Shown here: positions 49,125 through 58,902 of the stretch, one piece after another
How positions within the stretch are numbered: position 1 is the first letter of the stretch
Layout of the letters: each line of letters starts with the position of its first letter
Assembly (NCBI GenBank): GCA_018240785.1
Contig: JAFEFC010000020.1
Coordinates: forward strand, 38,624 to 102,623
DNA from: Pseudomonadota bacterium
Lineage (GTDB): Bacteria; Pseudomonadota; Gammaproteobacteria; Burkholderiales; Rhodocyclaceae
DNA length: 64,000 nt
Direction of reading: 5' to 3'
Notes under the pieces: model-generated
Seen by the model: the letters and a program-made list of their open reading frames with translations, nothing else
What the model was told of the DNA's origin: nothing
The model's database searches: none
Translations under genes and position numbers: made by a program

Positions 49125-49754
49125 ATGCAGTTTCCCGATTTCTTCCGTCTCGTGCCGCGCATCCGCGTGCGTGATCCGCTGGCCGAATTCCTCGGTGCCG
49201 CCGAGGGCGGGGTGCTGGAGTATGGCTATGAGGACGCGGTGCGGCTCGCCGGCCATTCCTGCCCGACGGTGGCCTCGGCCTTCGTGATGGCCTGCCGGGC
49301 GATGGCGCTGTTGTATCCGGGCGAACTGCCCGAGCGTGGCGGAGTGCGCGTCGATTTCGCCGAACCGCTGGAGCATGGCGTCACCGGTGTCATCGCCAGC
49401 GTGCTGACGCTCATCACCGGCGCGGCGCAGCAGGGCGGCTTCAAGGGCATCGCCGGGCATTTCGTCCGCCGCGACCTGCAGGCCTTCCATTCCGACATCC
49501 CGCTGACGTTGCGCGTCACCCGCCTCGATACCGGCGCGGCGATCGACGCGGCCGCCGACCTGTCGCGCGTGCCGGCTGCACCGGAAATGTCCGGGCTGCT
49601 GCAGCGCTGCATCCGCGGTGAGGCGGACGAGGCGCAGCGCCGGCAGTTTGCGATCTTGTGGCAGCAGCGCGTGCAACGCATCCTGCTCGAACACTGGGAC
49701 GACGACGCGGTGTTCCACTTCCGCACTCACGCAACCGATACGGCGCACTCCTGA
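49125..49754 (+). CDS. FmdE-domain protein
   Basis: A 209-residue protein whose first 130 residues resemble the FmdE family (subunit E of formylmethanofuran dehydrogenase and stand-alone relatives). The metal-binding GHxCP motif is present as LAGHSCPTVASAFVMACRAM, and GVTGVIASVLTLITGAAQQGGFKGIAG is the glycine-rich continuation. A helical C-terminal extension follows. There is no methanofuran pathway in sight, so the function is unknown. The stop is 2 bp before the amidotransferase start, so the two genes are translationally coupled. Confidence 0.75.
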   Translation: MQFPDFFRLVPRIRVRDPLAEFLGAAEGGVLEYGYEDAVRLAGHSCPTVASAFVMACRAMALLYPGELPERGGVRVDFAEPLEHGVTGVIASVLTLITGAAQQGGFKGIAGHFVRRDLQAFHSDIPLTLRVTRLDTGAAIDAAADLSRVPAAPEMSGLLQRCIRGEADEAQRRQFAILWQQRVQRILLEHWDDDAVFHFRTHATDTAHS

Positions 49755-49756
49755 CC

Positions 49757-50455
49757 ATGCACGCACACATCCTGCAGCACGTCGCATTCGAGGGCCCCGG
49801 CAGCATCGGCGCCTGGCTGGAGATGGCCGGCTACGACCTCGGTTACACCCGCTTTTTCGAGGGCGAAGCGCTGCCCGATCCGGCCACCGTCGACCTGCTG
49901 GTGGTCATGGGCGGGCCGATGAGCGTCAATGACGAGGCCGAATTTCCCTGGCTGGCCGCCGAGAAGCGTTTCATCGCCGACATGGTCCGCAGCGGCCGGC
50001 CGGTGCTGGGCGTGTGCCTGGGGGCCCAGCTCATCGCCAGCGCGCTGGGCGCGCGCGTGTCTCGAAATCGCGAGCGTGAGATCGGCTGGTTTGCGATCGA
50101 AGGCGTGGCGCACGAGGACGCGTCGCTGTTCCGCTTTCCGCCGTCGGTCGAGGTCTTCCACTGGCACGGCGAGACTTTCGATCTGCCGGCAGGCGCGGTG
50201 CGCCTGGCGCGCAGCACGGTCTGCGACAACCAGGCCTTCCAGCTCGGCAAGACGGTGATCGGCCTGCAGTTCCACCTCGAGACCACGCCGGGCTCGGCGC
50301 AGCAGCTCGTCGACCATGGCCGCGCCGAACTGCAGCCGGCGCCTTACGTCCAGTCCGAGGCCGAGATCCTCGCCGCGCCGATCGACAAATACCTGGCGAT
50401 CAATGACCTGATGGGCGAGGTGCTGGCGTTCCTGCGCGCTGCCGGCGGGCGCTGA
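49757..50455 (+). CDS. Class I glutamine amidotransferase-like protein
   Basis: A 232-residue protein of the GMP-synthase glutamine amidotransferase type. The nucleophile elbow is GVCLGAQLIA and the His/Glu pair is in IGLQFHLETT; MGGPMSVNDE is the oxyanion region. It lacks a synthetase domain, like many stand-alone GATase1 proteins that act as gamma-glutamyl hydrolases or deglycase-like enzymes. It is coupled to the FmdE gene. Substrate unknown. Confidence 0.87.
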   Translation: MHAHILQHVAFEGPGSIGAWLEMAGYDLGYTRFFEGEALPDPATVDLLVVMGGPMSVNDEAEFPWLAAEKRFIADMVRSGRPVLGVCLGAQLIASALGARVSRNREREIGWFAIEGVAHEDASLFRFPPSVEVFHWHGETFDLPAGAVRLARSTVCDNQAFQLGKTVIGLQFHLETTPGSAQQLVDHGRAELQPAPYVQSEAEILAAPIDKYLAINDLMGEVLAFLRAAGGR

Positions 50456-50475
50456 AGCGGGCGGGGGCGGCCGCG

Positions 50476-51180
50476 TCAGGCGTCCCCTTCATCCTTCTCT
50501 TCATCCTCGGCGTCGGCGGCGGCATCCGCCGCATCTGCCTGCGGCAGGTTGTGCCCGGCAGCGGCGAGCACCTCGCCCAGCGTGCCGTGGATGATGCGGT
50601 CGGCCATCACGCGGTAGTCGAGTGCCACGTCGAGCAGCGGACCTTCGCCGATCACGCCGTTGCGGCGCTCGATGAAGCCCAGGCGGGAGAGCTTGCCCAG
50701 GGCGATGCCCATCTTCGTCTTGCCGCCCAGGCGCGGTCCGAAGTCGGCCAGCAGCGACGCCTCGGACAGGCTGCCGGACACGCTGTCGCCATGCGCCACC
50801 GGCTTGTCGCCGCCGAACATGTCCGCCTGGCCGTCGTCGACGACTTCGCGGCGGGTGACCTGGCGCTCGCGCTTGGGCAGCACGATCAGCGACCAGATCA
50901 CCACCAGCAGCGCGATCTCGTCGCGCCCCAGGCCGAGGTTGCTGGCGGCGTATTCGCGGCCGGCGCCGAACACCGGTTCGGCCATGTCGGGCTGCAACGC
51001 CACGCCGACATGAGCGGCGTAGGGGTTGTCCAGCAACTGCATGCCGACTTCGGCCAGGCGGCGGTCCAGTTCCAGGCGGAAGCTCTCGTCGACCAGCGCG
51101 CGGCGCACCAGGCGGTCGTTGCGCGGCAGCCAGCGCTGGGCGAGCAGGCGGGCGGTGAGGGTCCTGATGTCGTGATCCAT
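50476..51180 (-). CDS. MksE-like (KITE) subunit of an SMC complex
   Basis: A 234-residue protein with the layout of MukE/MksE (DUF4194-like) subunits: an N-terminal RNDRLVRRALVDESFRLELDRRLAEVGMQLLDNPYAAHVGVAL module, a winged-helix core (DEIALLVVIWSLIVLPKRERQVTRREVV ... ASLLADFGPRLGGKTKMGIALGKLSRLGFIERRNGVIGEGPLLDVAL) and an acidic tail rich in Asp, Glu and Ala. It starts 10 bp after the kleisin-like gene. The assignment is by pattern and context, not by a profile search. Confidence 0.75.
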   Translation of the reverse strand: MDHDIRTLTARLLAQRWLPRNDRLVRRALVDESFRLELDRRLAEVGMQLLDNPYAAHVGVALQPDMAEPVFGAGREYAASNLGLGRDEIALLVVIWSLIVLPKRERQVTRREVVDDGQADMFGGDKPVAHGDSVSGSLSEASLLADFGPRLGGKTKMGIALGKLSRLGFIERRNGVIGEGPLLDVALDYRVMADRIIHGTLGEVLAAAGHNLPQADAADAAADAEDEEKDEGDA

Positions 51181-51190
51181 GGGGCGGTGC

Positions 51191-52510
51191 TCAGGCAGGA
51201 AGGGGGGCGTCCGGGGTGCGCGGGTCCCGGTCCGAAGCTGGACGCGAAACTCGGCGCGAGACGTCGCCGGCATTGATCGCGGCGATCTCGTCTTCGCCCA
51301 CCGGCACGAGCGTGTCGCCGAAGCGCACGTCGAGCGGCAGGCGCATGAAGTCGGCGACAGGGCCGCTGGCCGGGCTGGCGTCCTCGCCGTCGGCCAGCAG
51401 GGCGAGCAGCGACAGGCGGTAGCTGGCCAGCGCGAAACCGCCGCCGGCGACGACCCGGTGCAGCGGTTGTGCGTCCGGCAGTGTCTCGAGCCTGCGCGTG
51501 AAATGCTGCAGCAGGGCGAGGTCCTCGCTTTCGGGCGCGAGGCTGACCGGCGCGGCGTCCGCTGGCGGCAAGGGGGCCTCGGCGCCGCTGCGCAGGCGCT
51601 CGTCGCCGAGCGCCGATTCGGCGCGGTCGAGCAGTTCGTGGCCGCCCGCGAGCAGCGGCACATCGGGCACCAGCGCCAGCGCGTCGGCGGCCAGCGCGGC
51701 GACCGTGGCCGCATCCAGCCGGCGCAGCCAGGCGGCGACGTCCGACGACGAAATGCCCGAGCCGCCCAGCGTGACCCGCTGTGCCTCGATCTTGTTCAGC
51801 GCGCGCTGGAAGGCGGCGTCGACCCGCGCCAGCCGCGACTGCGCGAGACCGATGCGCTGCGCGATGCGGGCGATGTCGAAATCCACCTCGGGGTCGGCCA
51901 GCAGCGCGTTGAGCAGCTCGGTGCCGCGCTGCAGCCAGCGGCCGTTGGCCGACAGCCGGCGGCGGGCGTCGAGGATGCGGAACTCCGAGCCCGAGGCGAT
52001 CGCCTCCTCGAAATGCCAGGTGAGGTCGTTGAGCTTGGACAGCAGGTGGCCGAGCGATTCGGCATTGATGCCGCCCACCGCCTGCAGGCCGGCGAGCTGG
52101 GCAGTGAGGAAGCCGAGCTCGGCGTCCTCCTCCTCGCCGAAGCGCAGCAGCATGGCGATCGCCGCCACCGCGTTGCGGCCCATGTCCGACAGGTGGTACA
52201 GGCCGTCCTCGCCGATGCCGAGCAGCGTGTTGTCGCGCAGGCGCTTGAGCACGGTCTCGAGCTTGACCGCATCCAGATAGACGAAGCGGGCGCGCAGCGC
52301 TTCCGGCGACCAGCGCGGTGCTTCGGCTTCGCGGCCGATCTCGCGCAGCACCAGCAGGCGCATCAGCACTTCGGCCTCGGTGCCGCGGAACAGCGTGATG
52401 AAGGCGTCGAGCAGCGGACGCGCGGCATGCAGCGCGGTCAGCTCGGGCACTTCGTCTGCGTCGACGCCGGGGGCGAGGAAGTCGTGATACGGGGCGGAGA
52501 TTTCGTTCAA
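51191..52510 (-). CDS. MksF-like (kleisin) subunit of an SMC complex
   Basis: A 439-residue protein with an N-terminal winged-helix region (LLDAFITLFRGTEAEVLMRLLVLREIG ... LRDNTLLGIGEDGLYHLSDMGRNAVAAI), a long helical middle (LNDLTWHFEEAIASGSEFRILDARRRLSANGRWLQRGTELLNALL) and a C-terminal domain, the general plan of MukF/MksF kleisins. The start is probably TTG at 52510 (LNEISAPYHDFLAP) with an AGCAGG ribosome site: the only upstream in-frame ATG, 52678, lies beyond a TATAAT at 52619-52614 that is likely the promoter. It is followed after 10 bp by the MksE-like gene. Confidence 0.72.
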   Translation of the reverse strand: MNEISAPYHDFLAPGVDADEVPELTALHAARPLLDAFITLFRGTEAEVLMRLLVLREIGREAEAPRWSPEALRARFVYLDAVKLETVLKRLRDNTLLGIGEDGLYHLSDMGRNAVAAIAMLLRFGEEEDAELGFLTAQLAGLQAVGGINAESLGHLLSKLNDLTWHFEEAIASGSEFRILDARRRLSANGRWLQRGTELLNALLADPEVDFDIARIAQRIGLAQSRLARVDAAFQRALNKIEAQRVTLGGSGISSSDVAAWLRRLDAATVAALAADALALVPDVPLLAGGHELLDRAESALGDERLRSGAEAPLPPADAAPVSLAPESEDLALLQHFTRRLETLPDAQPLHRVVAGGGFALASYRLSLLALLADGEDASPASGPVADFMRLPLDVRFGDTLVPVGEDEIAAINAGDVSRRVSRPASDRDPRTPDAPLPA

Positions 52511-52613
52511 GGACAGCCTGCTCGAGGGTGGGCCTGCGACCGCGACAGCGGGGCGTGCGCATGCCGGAGGACACGCCCGGGCGCGCGCGGCGCGAAGCGC
52601 GGGATTATAGCCG

Positions 52614-52619
52614 TGCGGC
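52614..52619 (-). promoter_or_regulatory. Probable -10 element of the kleisin/KITE operon
   Basis: A perfect TATAAT on the minus strand gives a leader of about 100 nt before the TTG start at 52510. The -35 region is weak. Confidence 0.5.
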
Positions 52620-52746
52620 TTACTGATCCTTACATCTTGCTGCCTGCGCGCCGCCCGCCGCAGAGCGAGAATTTCCATGGATTTCACGCCGGCCGTGCCC
52701 GGTGGAGCGGGCCGCCGGCGATTTCGCGGCTGCAGGAGAAGACACC

Positions 52747-53175
52747 ATGAAAGTTCCTCTGAATCGCCTTGCCCGTGTTGCAGGTCTGGCCTGCATTGCT
52801 GCAGCCACGGCAGGCTTCGTGCTGCCCGCCCACGCCGACCGGGGCGACTTCCGCGGCCGGCCGGCGGCCCGCCACTTCGACCATCACGAGTGGCGCGGCG
52901 GCCAATGGGTGCGAGGCCATCACGATGGCCACCTCGGCTGGTGGTGGGTGGTGGCGGGAACCTGGTTCCTTTACCCACGGCCGGTCTATCCGTATCCGCC
53001 GGTGGTGGTGCAACCGCCCGAGCCCGAGCCGGTGATCGTGCAGCCTGCGCCCCGGGCCGCGCCGCCGGTGTGGTACTTCTGCCCCGAGTCCGACGCCTAC
53101 TACCCCTACGTGCAGCGCTGCCCGAGGGGGTGGCGCACGGTGCCGGCAGTGCCGCCGGGGCTGCGTGAAGACTGA
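52747..53175 (+). CDS. Secreted proline-rich protein
   Basis: A 142-residue protein with a clear Sec signal peptide (MKVPLNRLARVAGLACIAAATAGFVLPAHAD, cleavage after AHA). The mature part is rich in His, Trp, Pro and Tyr (DHHEWRGGQWVRGHHDGHLGWWW ... YPRPVYPYPPVVVQPPEPEPV) and ends with a cysteine-containing segment (WYFCPESDAYYPYVQRCPRGWRTVP). This pattern is common in small envelope proteins of betaproteobacteria; function unknown. A ribosome site GGAG lies upstream. Confidence 0.8.
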   Translation: MKVPLNRLARVAGLACIAAATAGFVLPAHADRGDFRGRPAARHFDHHEWRGGQWVRGHHDGHLGWWWVVAGTWFLYPRPVYPYPPVVVQPPEPEPVIVQPAPRAAPPVWYFCPESDAYYPYVQRCPRGWRTVPAVPPGLRED

Positions 53176-53199
53176 GCGGGACTGTCGATTGGGAGAACG

Positions 53200-53709
53200 A
53201 TGATGAAACGCCTCTACATGGTGTTGCCGCTGGCCTTGCTGACCGGCTGCGTTGCCGTCCCGACCGGCCCGCGCGTTGCCGTGATGCCGGCGCCGGGCAA
53301 ACCCTTCGACCTGTTCGTGCAGGAGGAGCGCGAGTGCCGCTACTACGCCGAGCAGTCCATCGGCCTGACGCGCAACGACGTGTCGGCGCAGAACGTGGTG
53401 GGCAGCGCGGCGGTGGGCACCGCGGTGGGCGCGGCGGCCGGCGCGCTGGTCGGCGGCAATCGGGGCGCCGCGACCGGCGCGGGGGTCGGCCTGCTGGCCG
53501 GAACGGCGAGCGGCTCGTCGCAGGCGGCGTATGCCGGCGCCGATGCCCAGCGCCGCTACGACATCGCCTACCAGCAGTGCATGTACGCCAAGGGCAACCA
53601 GATTCCCGGCTATTCGCGGCCCTACCGCTATCGCCAGTGGGCGCCGTCCGATGCGCCGGACGAGCCCTCGGATTACTACTACCCGCCTCCGCCTCCGCCG
53701 CGCCGCTGA
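53200..53709 (+). CDS. Glycine-zipper lipoprotein
   Basis: A 169-residue lipoprotein with lipobox LLTGC, then a short linker and a glycine-zipper membrane-insertion segment (GSAAVGTAVGAAAGALVGGNRGAATGAGVGLLAGTASG). The C-terminus is Pro/Tyr-rich, ending in a row of prolines. It is 24 bp from the preceding secreted-protein gene, so the two are likely co-expressed. Probably an outer-membrane structural protein. Confidence 0.85.
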   Translation: MMKRLYMVLPLALLTGCVAVPTGPRVAVMPAPGKPFDLFVQEERECRYYAEQSIGLTRNDVSAQNVVGSAAVGTAVGAAAGALVGGNRGAATGAGVGLLAGTASGSSQAAYAGADAQRRYDIAYQQCMYAKGNQIPGYSRPYRYRQWAPSDAPDEPSDYYYPPPPPPRR

Positions 53710-53720
53710 GGGTGTCAACG

Positions 53721-53746
53721 AAAAGCGCCGCCCGGGAGGGCGGCGC
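53721..53746 (-). terminator. Intrinsic terminator after prfB
   Basis: GCGCCGCCC-GGGA-GGGCGGCGC stem (53725-53746) followed on the minus strand by TTTT. The arms match those of the metY terminator. Confidence 0.8.
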
Positions 53747-53791
53747 GTCGCGTGAGACGGCAATGGCGGGCAGGCCGCCCGCCTGCCGGGA

Positions 53792-54896
53792 TCAGACGCC
53801 CTGCTTGAGGCTCGCCGCGATGAAATCGTCGAGGTCGCCGTCGAGCACCGACTGGGTGTTGCCCACTTCGTGGTTGGTGCGCAGGTCCTTGATGCGCGAC
53901 TGGTCGAGCACGTAGCTGCGGATCTGGTGGCCCCAGCCGATGTCGCTCTTGCTGTCTTCCAGCTTCTGCTGTTCGGCCTGGCGCTTGCGCAGTTCCAGCT
54001 CATACAGGCGCGCCTTCAGCATCGACATCGCCTCGGCCTTGTTCTTGTGCTGCGAGCGGTCGTTCTGGCACTGCACCACGGTGTTGGTCGGCACGTGGGT
54101 GATGCGCACCGCCGAGTCCGTCTTGTTGATGTGCTGGCCGCCGGCGCCGGAGGCGCGGTAGGTGTCGATGCGCAGGTCGGCGGGGTTGATCTCGACCTCG
54201 ATCGATTCATCCACTTCCGGGAACACGAACACCGAGGTGAAGCTGGTGTGGCGGCGCGCGTTGGAGTCGAACGGGCTCTTGCGCACCAGGCGGTGGATGC
54301 CGGTTTCGGTGCGCAGGAAGCCGTAGGCGTATTCGCCGCTGATCTTGATCGTGCAATTCTTCAGGCCGGCGACTTCGCCTTCGGTTTCTTCCAGCACCTC
54401 GACGCCGAAACCCTTCTTCTCGCAGTAGCGCAGGTACATGCGCTCGAGCATGCCGGCCCAGTCCTGCGCCTCGGTGCCGCCGGCGCCGGCCTGGATCTCG
54501 ATGAAGCAGTTGTTCGGGTCCATCGGGTTGCTGAACATGCGGCGGAACTCGAGCTTCTCGACTTCCGCCTGCAGGCCGCCGAGGTCGCCTTCCACCGCTT
54601 CGAAGGTGTCGTCGTCGTTCTCGGCCTCGGCCAGGTCGTAGAGATCCTGCAGGTCGCGCGCCTGGGCGTCGATCTTCTGCAGCGTGACCACCACGTCCTC
54701 GAGCTGGCGCTTCTCCTTGCCCAGCTCCTGCGCGCGCTCGGCGTTGTTCCACACGGCCGGGTCTTCCAGCGCGCGATTGACCTCTTCGAGCTTCGATGCT
54801 TTCACATCGTAGTCAAAGATACCTCCGTAGTTCGCGGCCCCGGGCGCCGAGGTCGGCGAGTTTTTCGGCGATGGCATTGAGGCGTTCGGCGTCCAT
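53792..54896 (-). CDS. prfB: Peptide chain release factor 2, with programmed +1 frameshift
   Basis: RF2 releases peptides at UGA and UAA. The gene is in two frames: codons 1-27 from ATG 54896 ([20 protein letters not shown]...) end at an in-frame TGA (54815-54813). The slip site CTT-TGA-C, with CGGAGG three bases upstream, shifts ribosomes +1, and reading continues to 53792 for a total of 367 residues. The GGQ loop is in [18 protein letters not shown] and the stop-recognition SPF in [14 protein letters not shown]. This autoregulatory frameshift makes RF2 output respond to its own level. It is not a pseudogene. Confidence 0.96.
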
Positions 54897-55061
54897 GGAA
54901 CTGCTCCGGCTGAATCTGGGAAACCGCGAAGTATACCCGCTGTGCGGCTCCGGCGTGGCGCGTCGTCGGACGGTCAAGCGGCGGCAGGACTTGCTCCGGA
55001 ACGCAGATTCGATGAGGCCGTGAGATCATGCGGGCGAACTTAGGCAGCATGAGCCAGCGTG

Positions 55062-56297
55062 ATGATGGAAACAACCGGCCTTGATTCAGCACCTGTCGCG
55101 CGCAGCCGCCGGCTGCGCCACCTTGCGGTGGCACTGGCAGTCGGCGTGGCGGCAGCCTCGCTGCTGGCGTTCAGGAGCGAGAAGGTCGACGTGGTGCTGG
55201 CCCGCCAGGGCGAGCTGCGCCAGTCGGTAGTGGCGAGCGGCCGCGTGCGTACGCCGCAGCGCATCGAAGTCGCAGCGCAGATCACCGGGCGCGTGCTGGA
55301 TGTCGCAGTACGCGAAGGCGATGCCATACGGGCCGGGCAGCCTCTGATCCGCATCGACGAGCGGGAATGGGCGGCTGCCGCGGCGCAGGCCCGCGCTGCG
55401 GTGGTGCAGGCCGAAGCGCGCCTGCGCCAGTTGCGCGAGCTTGGCCTGCCGGTGGCCGAACAGGCGCTGCGCCAGGCCGAGGCCAACGCGCTGCAGGCGC
55501 GGCGGCAGCATCAGCGGGTGGGCGAACTCGTCGCGCGCGGCTTCTACAGCCAGGCGCAGCTCGACGACGCCCGCCGGGCGCAGGAAGTGGCTGACAGCCA
55601 GGTGCGCAGCGCACGCCTGCAGCTCGACAGCCAGCAGGCGAACGGCAGCGAGGTCGAGCTGGCACGCAGCGCGCTGGAGCAGGCGCGCGCGGCGCTTGCG
55701 GTTGCGGAGGCCCGGCTCGCCTATGCGACCTTGCGCGCGCCGGTCGCTGGCACCGTACTCACACGCAGCGTGGAGCCCGGCGACACCGTGCAGCCCGGCC
55801 GCGCGCTGCTGACGCTGGCGCCTGCGGGCGATACCGAACTGACGGTGCAGATCGATGAGAAGAACCTCGCCCTGCTCCGGCTGGGGCAGCGCGCGATGGC
55901 ATCGGCCGATGCCTACCCCCACGAGCGCTTCGCCGCCCAGGTGGATTACATCGCGCCGTCGGTCGATGCGCTGCGCGGCTCGGTCGAGGTCCGCCTGCGG
56001 GTGCCCGAGCCGCCGGCCTACCTGAGGCACGAGATGACGGTGTCGATCGACATCGAGGCCGCGCGCAGCGCGCAGGCGGTGATCGTGCCGGCCGACGCGG
56101 TGCGCGACGCCGGCGCTGCGCAACCCTGGGTGCTGGCCGTGCGCGAGGGGCGCACCTGGCGGCAGCCGGTGCGCATCGGGCTGCGGGGCCCGGGCCAGGT
56201 GGAGGTACTCGAGGGCGTCGCGCCCGGCGACGCGGTGCTGCCTGCGGCGGTCGATCTGCCGGAAGGGCGGTCGGTACGGGCGCGCGTGCAGCCGTGA
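55062..56297 (+). CDS. HlyD/MacA-like periplasmic adaptor
   Basis: A 411-residue membrane-fusion protein. It has an N-terminal TM anchor (about residues 20-37), a lipoyl half-motif (VAAQITGRVLDVAVREGDAIRAGQPLIRID), a long alpha-hairpin (about 75-185), the second lipoyl half (TLRAPVAGTVLTRSVEPGDTVQPGRALLTL) and beta-barrel/membrane-proximal domains. It leads an operon with an FtsX-type permease and an ATPase, forming a MacAB-like exporter. No outer-membrane factor is encoded nearby. Cargo unknown. Confidence 0.9.
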   Translation: MMETTGLDSAPVARSRRLRHLAVALAVGVAAASLLAFRSEKVDVVLARQGELRQSVVASGRVRTPQRIEVAAQITGRVLDVAVREGDAIRAGQPLIRIDEREWAAAAAQARAAVVQAEARLRQLRELGLPVAEQALRQAEANALQARRQHQRVGELVARGFYSQAQLDDARRAQEVADSQVRSARLQLDSQQANGSEVELARSALEQARAALAVAEARLAYATLRAPVAGTVLTRSVEPGDTVQPGRALLTLAPAGDTELTVQIDEKNLALLRLGQRAMASADAYPHERFAAQVDYIAPSVDALRGSVEVRLRVPEPPAYLRHEMTVSIDIEAARSAQAVIVPADAVRDAGAAQPWVLAVREGRTWRQPVRIGLRGPGQVEVLEGVAPGDAVLPAAVDLPEGRSVRARVQP

Positions 56298-57506
56298 GGC
56301 GCTGGATGCCCTTCGAGTGGATCGCCGCGCTGCGCTTCCTGCGCGAGGGGCGCATGCAGTCGTTGCTGATCATCGTCGGCGTGGGCGTCGGCGTGGCGGT
56401 GATCGTGTTCATGTCGGCGCTGCTGTCTGGCCTGCAGGCCAATCTCGTGCGCCGCACACTGAGTTCGCAGGCGCACATCGTGCTGTTGCCGGCCGAGGAG
56501 GTGGCGCGGCCGCAGGACGCGTCGGGCAACGCCGCCGTCCGGCTGCAGAAGCAGGCGCAGCGGCTGCGCTCGATCGATCAGTGGCAGACGATCCGTGACC
56601 GCCTGCAGGGCTGGCCGGAGATCCTCGCCGTGTCGCCGGTCGCCGCCGGCCCGGCCTTCGCGGTGCGCGGTGATGCCAGCAAGGCCGTCACGTTGCTGGG
56701 GATCGAGCCGGAGCGTTACAACCAGGTCATCGCGCTCGAGGAACGCCTGGTGGCGGGCCGGCTGCGCGTTGCGGCCGGCGAAGCGGTGATCGGGATCGAG
56801 CTGGCGAAGGATCTCGGCGCGGACGTGGGCGACAAGCTGCGCATCAGCAGCGCCCAGGGCGACGCCGAAACGCTGACCGTGACCGGCCTGTTCGATCTGG
56901 GCAACAAGGCGGTGAATGCGCGCAACGTCTATGTGGGCCTGCGCACCGGCCAGACGCTGCTCGATCTGGTGGGCGGCGTGTCCAATATCGACCTGGCCCT
57001 GCACGATCTCGACGAGGCCGAGGTCGTCGCCCGCCGCATCGCCGCCGAGACCGGCCTGATCGCCGATAGCTGGATCCGCACCAACGCGCAGTTCGTCACC
57101 GCGCTGAGTTCACAGCGGGTGTCGAGCAACGTGATCCGTTTCTTCGTCGGGCTGTCGGTCGCCTTCGGCATTGCCAGCGTGCTGGTGGTGTCGGTGATCC
57201 AGCGCAGCAAGGAGATCGGCATCCTGCGCGCGATGGGCGCCACGCGCGCGCAGATGCTGCGCATCTTCCTGCTGCAGGGCGGCATCGTCGGCTTCTTCGG
57301 CTCGCTGCTCGGCTCCGCGCTGGCATGGTGCTTCCTGCTGCTGTGGCAACTGATGGCGCGCAATCCGGACGGCACGCCGCTGTTCGTGATCGCGTTCGAG
57401 CCGGCGCTGGTCGGCATCGCGGCGGGGGGCGCGAGCCTGGTCGGCATCCTCGCCGCGTTGTTGCCGGCGCGTCGCGCGGCCCGCCTCGATCCGGTGGTGG
57501 CGATCC

Positions 57507-57514
<8 letters not shown>
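56294..57514 (+). CDS. ABC transporter permease, FtsX/MacB type
   Basis: A 406-residue permease with one N-terminal TM (about 22-45), a large periplasmic domain (about 50-275) and three C-terminal TMs ending in [18 protein letters not shown], the characteristic MacB/FtsX tail. The start may be GTG 56294, overlapping the adaptor stop, or ATG 56306. Its stop overlaps the ATPase by 8 bp. Confidence 0.9.
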
Positions 57515-58226
<712 letters not shown>

Positions 58227-58376
58227 GCAGCAAGGCGGGGCCTTGCGGAAAGTCGCGCTCGATTCCATCCGTCGCGCGGGCGCTCAGCGCGGTGCCGGCC
58301 CGATGTATCTTCCAGTGACCCGACGATGCAGCGCTCTCGGCGGGCTGATCTTTTCTTCGATCGAATGAGTGCCGAC

Positions 58377-58796
58377 ATGGGTGCTGAACTTGGACGGTGG
58401 GTGGCTGGCGCTCTGACGGCCGGTGCGACGGCGCTGGCGATGGCGGCCGGCCACGCACGTGCCGACGCGCCGGCGGAAGTCCCGGTGATGATCGGCGGCG
58501 AGGCGGAGCTGGACGCGTGCGCATCGACCGGCATCGTCTCGGGGCTGCGCGGCGGGGTGGGGAGTTTTCTGGCGGTCCGACGCGGGCCAGGGCTGCGCTT
58601 CGCGACCACGGATCGGCTCCGCAACGGCGCACGGCTGTGGCTGTGCGATGCGCGGGGCGGCTGGCTGGGGGTCGTGTATGCGGCGGACGGGCGCGACTGC
58701 GGCGTGTCCTCGCCGCAACCCGCGCGCCAGCCTTACCGCGGGCCGTGCACTTCGGGCTGGGTTTCCGAGCGCTTCGTGCGTCGCGAGGCCGGCTGA
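58377..58796 (+). CDS. Secreted SH3-like domain protein
   Basis: A 139-residue protein with a probable signal peptide (MGAELGRWVAGALTAGATALAMAAGHARADA) and a bacterial SH3-like core (LRGGVGSFLAVRRGPGLRFATTDRLRNGARLWLCDARGGWLGVVYA). Cysteine pairs in the mature part suggest a disulfide. In-frame starts also exist at 58326 and 58365, so the N-terminus is uncertain. Such domains often bind peptidoglycan. Confidence 0.72.
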   Translation: MGAELGRWVAGALTAGATALAMAAGHARADAPAEVPVMIGGEAELDACASTGIVSGLRGGVGSFLAVRRGPGLRFATTDRLRNGARLWLCDARGGWLGVVYAADGRDCGVSSPQPARQPYRGPCTSGWVSERFVRREAG

Positions 58797-58902
58797 CACC
58801 GGGTTTCGGTTGCGCGCGGGTGCAGTGTGCCGGCTCGGCTCCGATCTCGCGGGGCGCTGCGCCCGCTTCGCCAGGGCTGAAGCTCGATGCGGTCCGTTGC
58901 GT

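Noticed and set aside
54813-54815. In-frame stop in prfB as evidence of a pseudogene
   Set aside because: It is the conserved programmed frameshift stop, with slip site and internal Shine-Dalgarno intact.
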